A stretch of 42,969 nucleotides of DNA from Lachnospiraceae bacterium (GTDB lineage: Bacteria; Bacillota; Clostridia; Lachnospirales; Lachnospiraceae), in contig JAFLSX010000017.1 in the NCBI GenBank assembly GCA_022510705.1, forward strand, positions 1 through 42,969. The letters run 5' to 3'. The notes under the pieces were generated by a model. It was not told where the DNA came from. It saw only the letters and a program-made list of their open reading frames with translations, and ran no database searches. The translations under genes were made by a program, and so were the position numbers. Shown here piece by piece: positions 17,014-24,561 of this stretch. The number at the start of each line of letters is the position of its first letter. Position 1 is the first letter of the stretch.

Positions 17014-18210
17014 ATGGCATTGAGACTGTTATTATATTACTGGAACGCCAATAACAGACAGATTTTAGCGGACAATTTAAAAAAAGCCGGATTCGAGCTT
17101 ATCATATATGATAAACCTATCAAACATTACACGAGGGATCTGGAACTTGCATCGGATATGATTCCTTTTATTCATGCCAATGGTGTGGAAGCGGTAATTT
17201 CTTTCAACTATTTTCCGATACTTTCCATGATCTGTAATACTTGTCGGATTCCGTATTATTCGTGGGTGTATGACAGCCCTCATTTTACGCTTTATGCAAA
17301 GTCGATTACGATGCCCTGTAATCATATCGGATTATTTGACAGAGAGCTGGTAAAGCATTTGCAAGATGACTATAAGGTTTTATCGGTGTTCCATGCACCG
17401 TTATCGGTGGATGCAGAGTATTTTTATCAGACAATTCAATCTGCCGAAAAAAAGACACTTGAGAAGTATGCATGTGATGTTTCCTTTGTGGGTTCACTGT
17501 ATTCAGATGAGTATAACTATTATGATATGTTGGATATGGCAGGGACAGGCGAACAGGAATCTCAGTTAATTGCCAAACAATGTTTCGAATATAAGCAGGA
17601 CTATCTGCGCCCGGCTCTTGATTCCGGAGAGATTAACAAGGGTGCCATACAAGGTAAGATGGAAGAGCATGGACTGATGCTGGGAGAGGATTACTTTGCA
17701 TTGCCGGAGGATGTTCTGCTGGCGGCGGTTTTGGAAAAGAAAGTGACAGTAGAAGAGCGGCGGATTCTTTTGACACAGATTGCCGAAGCAGGACGGAGTG
17801 AGTTTTCTTTTAAATTGTATACCGGTTCGGACACAAAAGGACTTCCTGTTCTGGATGCCTGCAATTGTGGCAGGGTGGATTATCACAGTCAGATGCCGCT
17901 TGTGTTTGTGGCAAGCAGAATCAATCTGAATATTTCGCTGCGTTCCATTCATTCAGGTATACCGCTTAGAGTATTGGACATTATGGCCTGCGGCGGATTT
18001 GCCTTGAGCAACTGGCAGCCGGAGCTTGCGGAGTATTTCGTGGAAGGAAAAGAGATCGCTCTTTTTGAAAGCAAGGAAGAATGTATGGAGAAAATTTCTT
18101 ACTATCTGGCACATGAAGAAGAGCGAAAAGAAATTGCGGCAGCAGGAAAACGGAAGGTGCAGGAACATTTTTCTTATGAAAGAGGATTAGAGAAGTTGTT
18201 TGGGGTGTAA
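17014..18210 (+). CDS. DUF3880/CgeB-like glycosyltransferase, copy 1
   Basis: This is a predicted GT-B-fold glycosyltransferase of about 398 aa. The N-terminal DUF3880-type half begins LRLLLYYWN and has the conserved FNYFPILSMIC and SWVYDSPH. The C-terminal half has VSFVGSLYSDE, SRINLNISLRSIHSGIPLRVLDIMACGGF and YYLAHEEERKEIA. All of these recur in the two paralogues at 18214 and 40263. The ATG at 17014 is almost touching the SD-like ATGAGG (17007-17012). An in-frame TTG at 17020 has better spacing and gives MRLLLYYWN, aligned with the MKIL starts of the paralogues, so it may be the true start. No secretion signal is present. Family membership is secure; the acceptor is unknown, with flagellin or a surface glycan most plausible. 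Confidence 0.85.
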   Translation: MALRLLLYYWNANNRQILADNLKKAGFELIIYDKPIKHYTRDLELASDMIPFIHANGVEAVISFNYFPILSMICNTCRIPYYSWVYDSPHFTLYAKSITMPCNHIGLFDRELVKHLQDDYKVLSVFHAPLSVDAEYFYQTIQSAEKKTLEKYACDVSFVGSLYSDEYNYYDMLDMAGTGEQESQLIAKQCFEYKQDYLRPALDSGEINKGAIQGKMEEHGLMLGEDYFALPEDVLLAAVLEKKVTVEERRILLTQIAEAGRSEFSFKLYTGSDTKGLPVLDACNCGRVDYHSQMPLVFVASRINLNISLRSIHSGIPLRVLDIMACGGFALSNWQPELAEYFVEGKEIALFESKEECMEKISYYLAHEEERKEIAAAGKRKVQEHFSYERGLEKLFGV

Positions 18211-18213
18211 AAT

Positions 18214-19386
18214 ATGAAAATCTTAGTATATCGTTATGGAAACATCTGTGAACCGGATATCATCACAGCCTTTCAAAAACTGGGGCTCACCGTTATAGAA
18301 GAGAATACAGAAATTACTAATAAAAAGCTATCCTCCGCAGAGCGCATACAGCTGGTGGAGCATATACTGAAATCCGAATGTCCGCTCTTTGTATTCAGCA
18401 TCAATTTCTATCCCTCTATCGCAGAAATCTGCCGCATTTACAAAACCCGGTATCTGTGCTGGACCGTGGACTCTCCTGTGCCGGAGCTGTTCTCGCAATC
18501 CATCTGTCATGGCACCAATCATATTTTTTTGTTTGATCAGGCGCAATATCAGCGATTTGCTCCTTACAATCCGGAGAGTATACACTATCTGCCTCTAGCT
18601 GCTTGTGCAGAACGCTTCGACAAGGTGATTTCCTCTATTTCGGAGCAGGACAGACAAAAATATAGCACAGATATTTCTTTTGTTGGGTCTCTTTACAACG
18701 AGAAAAATCTCTTGAGAGATGTCAAAGGGCTTTCCGACCACGCAAGAGGATACATAGACGCACTGGTAGAGATATCCCTGAAAATTTATGGCTACAATCC
18801 GGTGGAGGATGTCTTAAGTGACGACGTGACAGCCGCTATCAAAGCCGGTGCCGACGATTTCTATACATTGGAGAAGTCAGTGGCAGATTCAGATCGCTAT
18901 GTTGCCGCCCACAACTATATTGGCATGCAGATTGCAGAGACAGAGCGCATCCGAACACTGAATACTTTGGCAAAATACTTTATGGTGGATCTCTTCACCC
19001 GAAGCGATACCTCCTCACTGCAGGGTGTCCGTACACATGGAGGTGTGGCCACCTTGACCGAGATGCCGAAAATTTTTCATTTAAGTAAAATTAATTTGAA
19101 TATGACTATCAAACCCATTCAGACGGGACTTCCCCTGCGTATTTTTGATATCTTAGGCTGTGGTGGCTTTCTTATGACCAATTTTCAAACGGAACTGCCG
19201 GAATACTTTGACATCGGTGTGGATTTGGAAGCCTACTCCAGTATAGAAGAGCTTGTAGATAAATGCGCCTACTATCTGGCGCATGAGGATGAGCGCCGGC
19301 AAATTGCCAGAAATGGATATGAAAAAGTTTGCGCAAATCATACTTATTTTCACAGATTAAAGGAAATGATTGCAGCTATCTCATAG
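18214..19386 (+). CDS. DUF3880/CgeB-like glycosyltransferase, copy 2
   Basis: This 390-aa paralogue of the upstream gene starts MKILVYRYGN only 3 bases after its stop. It shares DISFVGSLYNE, SKINLNMTIKPIQTGLPLRIFDILGCGGF and YYLAHEDERRQIARNG. It is closer to the copy at 40263 than to its immediate neighbour: both have a GYIDAL/GYLDAL plus KIYGY/RIYGY segment in the middle that copy 1 lacks. A tandem duplication followed by divergence does not fully explain this, so exchange between the two glycosyltransferase loci is possible. It converges on the minus-strand GT2 gene with only 10 bases between them and no terminator seen. Confidence 0.85.
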   Translation: MKILVYRYGNICEPDIITAFQKLGLTVIEENTEITNKKLSSAERIQLVEHILKSECPLFVFSINFYPSIAEICRIYKTRYLCWTVDSPVPELFSQSICHGTNHIFLFDQAQYQRFAPYNPESIHYLPLAACAERFDKVISSISEQDRQKYSTDISFVGSLYNEKNLLRDVKGLSDHARGYIDALVEISLKIYGYNPVEDVLSDDVTAAIKAGADDFYTLEKSVADSDRYVAAHNYIGMQIAETERIRTLNTLAKYFMVDLFTRSDTSSLQGVRTHGGVATLTEMPKIFHLSKINLNMTIKPIQTGLPLRIFDILGCGGFLMTNFQTELPEYFDIGVDLEAYSSIEELVDKCAYYLAHEDERRQIARNGYEKVCANHTYFHRLKEMIAAIS

Positions 19387-19396
19387 TGCATATGTC

Positions 19397-20422
19397 CTAC
19401 ATGGAGCGGATGGTATCACAGACAGCGTTCAAGTCCTGCTCACTGATTGGCAGGTCCAGAAGCTGTAAGAGAATCTGATTCATTTCCGTCACATAGTCCT
19501 TGATATAGGGATTCGCATGGTAGTCGGGAATGCGTTTTAATGTCTCTTCTTTCAATTCAAGAAAGAAATTGTAAGGAGCTTTTTGCAACCGCAGACTGAT
19601 CATTTTCATAGCCGTCAGATAACATAGTGTAAGAAACTGATATTCCACTTCTTTGCGGTATTCGGTCAGAAAACCGCGGTTTTCACATTCTGCCCACAAC
19701 ATTTTATGTACGGTCAAAATATCAAAATGATGGGTTGCATTGGGGGAAAGGACCGTCGATGCTGGATTGACATAGTAGTGGTAAAGTCTTTCTTCCAAAA
19801 TATATACTCTTGTGGCATAAAAATAGAAGAGTGTTGCGAAAAAGTGATCCTCGTATGCCAGTTTCTCCGGGAAGAAAATATCATTTTGCATGAGAAAATC
19901 TTTTGAAAAAAGTTTGTTGCATGGACCATAGTCAATAGAGCCACAGGCAATAAAAATCTTGCGTTTCTCCACAGTATCAATTTTAAGCAATCGGTCCGGG
20001 TCGCCTGTCAGTTTCGGCGCAAGCGTCTGGTCGGGTTTGGCAGTGTCCCGCCAGTTCTGGCACATGACGATGTCGCACTGATAAGCAGTCATCTTTGCAT
20101 AGAGTTTTTCATACATATCCGACTCAATCCAGTCATCAGAATCCACGAAGCCTATATAGGGCGCAGAAGCGTACTGTAAGCCGATGTTTCTGGCACTGCC
20201 TTGACGACCGTTCTCGTCACAGTGGATAATCATGACAGATTCTGGATAGGCGGCTTCAATGGCTGTGAGTTTGTCCCATGTGCCATCTATAGAGCAGTCA
20301 TCTACGAAAAGGATTTCCAGTTTATCAAATCCGATGGTCTGATTAAGCAGAGAATCAAAGCATCTGTCGATATATTTTTCCACATTGTAGCAAGGTATAA
20401 TGATACTGATCAACTTATCCAT
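19397..20422 (-). CDS. Family 2 glycosyltransferase
   Basis: This 341-aa GT-A-fold enzyme is the only minus-strand gene in the window. The protein begins with the GT2 nucleotide-sugar site (ISIIIPCYNVEKYIDRC, then LEILFVDDCSIDGT near residue 35). GRQGSARNIGL (near 72) and the metal-binding GFVDSDDWIESDMYEKLY near residue 92 follow. The C-terminal half (YHYYVNPAST, then helices) is typical of polysaccharide-type GT2 proteins. The SD on its strand reads AGAAAGGA just before ATG. Transcription starts from a promoter that overlaps the divergent one of the aldo/keto reductase. The sugar and acceptor are unknown. Confidence 0.9.
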   Translation of the reverse strand: MDKLISIIIPCYNVEKYIDRCFDSLLNQTIGFDKLEILFVDDCSIDGTWDKLTAIEAAYPESVMIIHCDENGRQGSARNIGLQYASAPYIGFVDSDDWIESDMYEKLYAKMTAYQCDIVMCQNWRDTAKPDQTLAPKLTGDPDRLLKIDTVEKRKIFIACGSIDYGPCNKLFSKDFLMQNDIFFPEKLAYEDHFFATLFYFYATRVYILEERLYHYYVNPASTVLSPNATHHFDILTVHKMLWAECENRGFLTEYRKEVEYQFLTLCYLTAMKMISLRLQKAPYNFFLELKEETLKRIPDYHANPYIKDYVTEMNQILLQLLDLPISEQDLNAVCDTIRSM

Positions 20423-20451
20423 AGGAGAATCCTTTCTATGAGAGTTTCTGC

Positions 20452-20480
20452 TTTCAATATCCCGGACTTTATTGTATAAT
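20452..20480 (+). promoter_or_regulatory. Plus-strand promoter for the aldo/keto reductase operon
   Basis: TATAAT (20475-20480) with a weak -35 TTTCAA (20452-20457) at 17 bp. The predicted start near 20487 leaves a leader that includes AAGGGA, the SD for the ATG at 20518. Confidence 0.55.
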
Positions 20481-20499
20481 GTAAAAAAGTAAAATGCAA
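20471..20499 (-). promoter_or_regulatory. Minus-strand promoter for the GT2 gene
   Basis: Read on the minus strand: TTGCAT (20499-20494), 17 bp, TACAAT (20476-20471). It overlaps the plus-strand -10 TATAAT. Confidence 0.7.
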
Positions 20500-20517
20500 G
20501 AAGGGATGTATCACATT

Positions 20518-21651
20518 ATGCATTACCGTGAATTTGGCAAAACCGGAGAGAAGATTTCTGCACTTGGTTTTGGGTGCATGCGTTTTCCGGAATACAAGAA
20601 AAACGAACACAACTATGTGGATCAGGATTCAGTTGATGAAATGATCGCATATGCTTACGAGAACGGCGTAAACTATTTTGACACTGCTCCTTATTACTGC
20701 AACTCCAATAGTGAAGCCGCTCTTGGTCATGCGGTAAGGAATTTTCGCGATAAGATCCTTATCTCTACCAAATGTCCAATGGATGCGGGAATGGGACCGG
20801 ACGGTTACCGCAGGCATCTGGAGGGAAGCCTGACCCGGCTTGGTACGGATCATGTGGATTTCTATCACTTCTGGGGAATCAACCGAGACTCTTATGATAA
20901 CTTGATTTTAAAGGAAGGTCTGCTGGAAGCGGCGGCAAAGGCTAAAGAAGAAGGTCTGATCCGTCACATTTCTTTCTCTTTCCATGATCATCCCAGTGCA
21001 ATCCGTCACATTGTTGACACCTCAGAGGAGCGGGGAGTGAAGATGGAATCCATGCTGTGTCAGTACAACCTCCTTGACCGTTCCAATGAGGAAATGATAA
21101 AGTACGTGAATGAAAAGGGGCTGGGTACGGTTGCTATGGGACCTGTCGGTGGCGGAAGACTTGCTGCACCGACTGATCTGTATGCAAAGCTCACCGGTAA
21201 ATCTTCCATCGCCACCTACGAGTTAGCGTTTAAGTTCTGCCTGGGCAATCCCAACCTAAACTGTGCCCTCTCCGGCATGCAGAACCTTGATATGGTACGT
21301 CAGAACGTGCAGGTTGCATCTGGTGGAACAGAGTTTTCTGAGGAAGAATGGAAACAGCTGGGCGCGGCAATGGAGGAGATCAAGAAATTCTCCGAGCTAT
21401 ACTGTACCGGATGTAAATACTGCCAGCCCTGTCCGGTAGAAATCAACATCCCTCATATTTTTGAAATGTATACATATTACAACGTGTACGGTTTAAAGGA
21501 CCACGCTATGTACATGATGCGCGAGTATCTTCAAAAGAACGGGAAAACTTTTGCGGATTGTAAAAAGTGCGGTATGTGCGAGAAGAAATGTCCCCAGCAT
21601 CTGGCAATCCGGGAAAATTTGGATAAGGTCTGCAAGATTCTCTGTGAATAA
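20518..21651 (+). CDS. Aldo/keto reductase with C-terminal [4Fe-4S] domain
   Basis: This is a cytoplasmic oxidoreductase of the ferredoxin-bearing AKR group, with a TIM-barrel AKR domain fused to a two-cluster ferredoxin-like tail. AKR catalytic residues can be placed: Asp and Tyr in YFDTAPYYC, Lys in ISTKCPMD, His in DFYHFWG. The C-terminal 80 residues carry CTGCKYCQPCP and CKKCGMCEKKCP, two 4Cys cluster motifs. In-frame ATGs at 20494 and 20506 precede the chosen ATG at 20518; AAGGGA at 20501-20506 serves 20518, and MHYREFGKTGEKISALGFG is the usual AKR start. The physiological substrate is unknown. It is followed 17 bases later by the GGDEF gene. Confidence 0.9.
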   Translation: MHYREFGKTGEKISALGFGCMRFPEYKKNEHNYVDQDSVDEMIAYAYENGVNYFDTAPYYCNSNSEAALGHAVRNFRDKILISTKCPMDAGMGPDGYRRHLEGSLTRLGTDHVDFYHFWGINRDSYDNLILKEGLLEAAAKAKEEGLIRHISFSFHDHPSAIRHIVDTSEERGVKMESMLCQYNLLDRSNEEMIKYVNEKGLGTVAMGPVGGGRLAAPTDLYAKLTGKSSIATYELAFKFCLGNPNLNCALSGMQNLDMVRQNVQVASGGTEFSEEEWKQLGAAMEEIKKFSELYCTGCKYCQPCPVEINIPHIFEMYTYYNVYGLKDHAMYMMREYLQKNGKTFADCKKCGMCEKKCPQHLAIRENLDKVCKILCE

Positions 21652-21668
21652 ACTTAAGGGTGGTGTTC

Positions 21669-23594
21669 ATGAAAAAGATCGCATTGATTATGGAGAGCTG
21701 GATGCGGTATTTTACCTATGCTTGGCCCTCCGGCATTCTGCAGAAAATTAAAGAATCAAATCTGGATGTTAATTTATACATATTCAACAGCTCCGGTAAT
21801 TGGAGTAATGATGAATTATACAATCAGGGAGAATTCAATATTTTTAATCTTCCGGATTTGCAGGATTTTGACGGTATTGTACTGGATGTAAACAATGTCG
21901 TAGACGTAAGTGTGCGGGATGCCCTGGTGGATAGGATCCGTAATTCCGGTGTGCCCGCCGTAGTGATCGGAAATCATTTCAGGGGATTGCATTCTGTGGA
22001 AATTAACAATGGAAAAGCCATGCGGGATGTGATGGAACATCTGCACGAGCACCACAAATGCCAATCTTTTTGGTTTATCTTAGGGCCTAAGGATAATTAT
22101 GAGAATCAAAGGCGCGATGCTTCCATTAAAGGATATCTGGAGGAACATCGGATAGAGCAGTATCAATGCTGTTACGGAGATTTTGGCTGCGAGTGCGGTA
22201 TCCAGGGGTTTGAGAAATTGTTGGCCGCAAATCCTTTACCGGACGCTATCGTGTGTGCCAATGACAATATCGCTGTAGGTGTTCTCGCTGCGGCGGAAAA
22301 ACGAGGGTTCTCTGCTCCGGCAGACTTTCTGCTGACCGGATTTGATGATTTGGACAAATCCAGATATTACAATCCCAAGATTTCTACAGTAAGCTATATT
22401 CGCGAGGAACTGGGATATACTGCCATGGAAGTGCTGGAAGAGCTGTGGCAGGGGAAAGCGGTGGAGAAAATCCGTTATACAGATATAAAGACGATTTTCT
22501 GGGACAGTTGCGGCTGCACCTCAGACATCCATATAGATGTGAAAGAGCACCTCAAAAACAGTATTTTGTATGGCATTGAGACGGAGGATTTTGAGAAACA
22601 GCTTCTGAAGCTGAAATACACTCTGACTCAGTGTGAGAGCGTTCAGAAGATGCTGGAGTGTATTCCCCAGTGTATTCCCTCTCTGCGCTGCGATGAGCTC
22701 TATCTGGTCACGGACAGGAGACTGTATCGTAATATGAAAGATGTGCCTTTTACAGAGCAGATGAGTCTGCTTTTGGTGGAGGATGATTTTGAGGTGAAGG
22801 GGTATCCGGAGGATATGCATTTTGCCTTCTCTTATACAAAGGACGGCATTGCGGAGCAGGATGCGGAGAAGAGTGTAGGAAATCATATTTTTCCTATGTT
22901 CGAGTGCGAGGATGCCGGTGTGGATTTCTTGTTTCTGCCTTTGCATTTTAGGGAGAAATGTATCGGTTATTTCGCTATTCGAAACGCAGTCTACCTGATG
23001 GAAAAGCAGTTTTTGTTTGATATTATCAATGCGTTGACCACGGCACTGGAAAATCTGTATTCCAGAGAACGGCTCAAAGATATGAATCAAGTGCTGACAT
23101 CGCTTTACAACCATGATTCCATGACCCTGCTTTATAATAGGCAGGATTTGGAGAAACTGGGGAATCGCTATCTGTATGAGCAACATCGCAGTGGAAGCAC
23201 GGTATATGTGGTATTTTTGGATCTGGACAGATTAAAGTATATCAATGACAAGTTTGGACACGAACAAGGAGATTTGGCCATTAAGGCCGTGGCTCATGCC
23301 ATGCAGGATTTGTTTCCGGAAGGGAGTCTTTTATTTCGACTGGGAGGAGATGAGTTTTTGGCAATCTGTTCGGGGATAAGTGAGAATGAACTGCAAGGCC
23401 TCTATGGAAAGCTGCAGGATGCATTGCGGGAGACTGCGCAGAAAAGCCAGCTGCCTTACGAACTGGGCGTGAGTTTTGGCTATGCTGCAGCAGGACCGGA
23501 TGCTGCGGGGCCGCTGTCTGAATACATTCACAAAGCTGACGATAATATGTATGCGTGCAAGGTGGAGAGAAAAAAGCAGCGCATGGATGAATGA
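21669..23594 (+). CDS. Diguanylate cyclase with N-terminal LacI/periplasmic-binding-protein-like sensor
   Basis: This is a predicted c-di-GMP synthase of about 641 aa. Residues 1-280 form a type I periplasmic-binding-protein fold as in LacI/GalR effector domains (KKIALIMESW start, AIVCANDNIAVGVLAAAEKRGF, LLTGFDDL, ISTVSYIREELGYTAME). No HTH, signal peptide or transmembrane segment is present, so it should sense a cytoplasmic ligand. A middle region (about 290-470) has a Cys-rich link (DSCGCTSD) and possibly a GAF-like domain. The C-terminal GGDEF domain has VFLDLDRLKYINDKFGHEQGD and an intact LFRLGGDEFLA active site near residue 560. The RxxD inhibitory site is absent five residues upstream. 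GTG at 21660 is in frame, but TAAGGG is correctly spaced for ATG 21669. The gene lies in an AKR-GGDEF-transpeptidase-glycosyltransferase operon. Confidence 0.9.
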   Translation: MKKIALIMESWMRYFTYAWPSGILQKIKESNLDVNLYIFNSSGNWSNDELYNQGEFNIFNLPDLQDFDGIVLDVNNVVDVSVRDALVDRIRNSGVPAVVIGNHFRGLHSVEINNGKAMRDVMEHLHEHHKCQSFWFILGPKDNYENQRRDASIKGYLEEHRIEQYQCCYGDFGCECGIQGFEKLLAANPLPDAIVCANDNIAVGVLAAAEKRGFSAPADFLLTGFDDLDKSRYYNPKISTVSYIREELGYTAMEVLEELWQGKAVEKIRYTDIKTIFWDSCGCTSDIHIDVKEHLKNSILYGIETEDFEKQLLKLKYTLTQCESVQKMLECIPQCIPSLRCDELYLVTDRRLYRNMKDVPFTEQMSLLLVEDDFEVKGYPEDMHFAFSYTKDGIAEQDAEKSVGNHIFPMFECEDAGVDFLFLPLHFREKCIGYFAIRNAVYLMEKQFLFDIINALTTALENLYSRERLKDMNQVLTSLYNHDSMTLLYNRQDLEKLGNRYLYEQHRSGSTVYVVFLDLDRLKYINDKFGHEQGDLAIKAVAHAMQDLFPEGSLLFRLGGDEFLAICSGISENELQGLYGKLQDALRETAQKSQLPYELGVSFGYAAAGPDAAGPLSEYIHKADDNMYACKVERKKQRMDE

Positions 23595-23607
23595 GGAGAA
23601 GTAAATT

Positions 23608-24525
23608 ATGAAAAATCTTATTAAAAAACTGATAATTCTATGTTTTGGTATTTTTATTTTATTCCAATACAAAATGACGGCGCTGGCCGAAGAGAGTTCC
23701 TCCGATACCCGGCCGGACTATGCCATCTATGTAAATAGAACGGAGAATGTGGTCACCGTTATGGAGCAGCAAGCAGACGGTACCAGTGTGGTTGCCAAAG
23801 TCATGGTCTGTTCCTGCGGCGCGATCGGGCATGAGACTCCCGAAGGCACCTTTTATACATCTGATTATTATGATTGGCGTATATTAGTGGACGGAAGCTA
23901 CGGAAGATATGCGGTGAGGTTCAATGGACACATTTTATTCCATTCGGTACCTTATATAGAGCCGCGGCCGGACACTCTGGAATGGGAGTTGTACAATCAG
24001 TTGGGAGAGAACGCGTCCATGGGCTGTGTCCGTCTGATGGTTGAGGACATAAAATGGATTCATGATAATTGTAAGGTTGGCACTCCTGTTGTAGTCTACT
24101 CGGGCAATACCATCGTGGGAGATGTGACCAAACCGACTGCTCCTACTATAGCTGAAGATTCGCCATGCCGAGGCTGGGATCCCACGGATACTGACTCTAA
24201 CAATCCATGGCTGGGAGGCCCGGGGCTTACATCTCAGACGGGAAGTCTTGATACTTTTGATCATACAGCCTATGCGGATCGGTATCCTGATGTGAAGGCC
24301 GCTTTCGGTTATGATAAAGCAGCTTTGTACGATCACTATATGACATACGGTATCAATGAAGGAAGAGTTGCAGAATTTTCAGAGGGCTCAAAAACTTTTG
24401 ATTATATTGCCTATGCGAGTAGGTATGCCGATCTGAAGGAAGCTTTCGGTTATAATAGAACGGCATTATACCAACACTACATTACATATGGCATAGACGA
24501 AGGCAGAATTGCAGAATTCTATTAA
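23608..24525 (+). CDS. Secreted L,D-transpeptidase (YkuD) with C-terminal repeats
   Basis: This is a predicted extracellular peptidoglycan-modifying enzyme that would form or swap L,D crosslinks, or attach proteins to the wall. The N-terminus (KNLIKKLIILCFGIFILF, then A-L-A near residue 31) is a signal peptide. The YkuD domain spans about residues 42-172, with the HILFHSVPY histidine segment and ASMGCVRLMVED containing catalytic Cys140. A Pro/Ser/Asp linker leads to two 41-residue repeats at the C-terminus (217-257 and 264-304). GAGGAG precedes the ATG. Its position between a diguanylate cyclase and large glycosyltransferases suggests a role in wall or surface-glycan building. The repeats may bind glycan or the wall; that is inference. 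Confidence 0.9.
   Translation: MKNLIKKLIILCFGIFILFQYKMTALAEESSSDTRPDYAIYVNRTENVVTVMEQQADGTSVVAKVMVCSCGAIGHETPEGTFYTSDYYDWRILVDGSYGRYAVRFNGHILFHSVPYIEPRPDTLEWELYNQLGENASMGCVRLMVEDIKWIHDNCKVGTPVVVYSGNTIVGDVTKPTAPTIAEDSPCRGWDPTDTDSNNPWLGGPGLTSQTGSLDTFDHTAYADRYPDVKAAFGYDKAALYDHYMTYGINEGRVAEFSEGSKTFDYIAYASRYADLKEAFGYNRTALYQHYITYGIDEGRIAEFY
24256..24519 (+). repeat. Two 41-residue repeats at the C-terminus of the YkuD protein
   Basis: Copy 1 is 24256-24378 and copy 2 is 24397-24519. By eye 28 of 41 residues are identical, around AYA-x-RY-x-D-x-K, AFGY, ALY-x-HY, TYGI-x-EGR and AEF. Similar Tyr/Gly-rich modules occur in many Firmicute secreted proteins. Confidence 0.9.
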
Positions 24526-24561
24526 ATCGTATAGCTGATATGGAGTAGAAGGGGTAAGAAT

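Noticed and set aside
22521..23186. 221-codon minus-strand open frame inside the GGDEF gene
   Set aside because: It is antisense to the middle and GGDEF part of an intact protein and has no supporting features.
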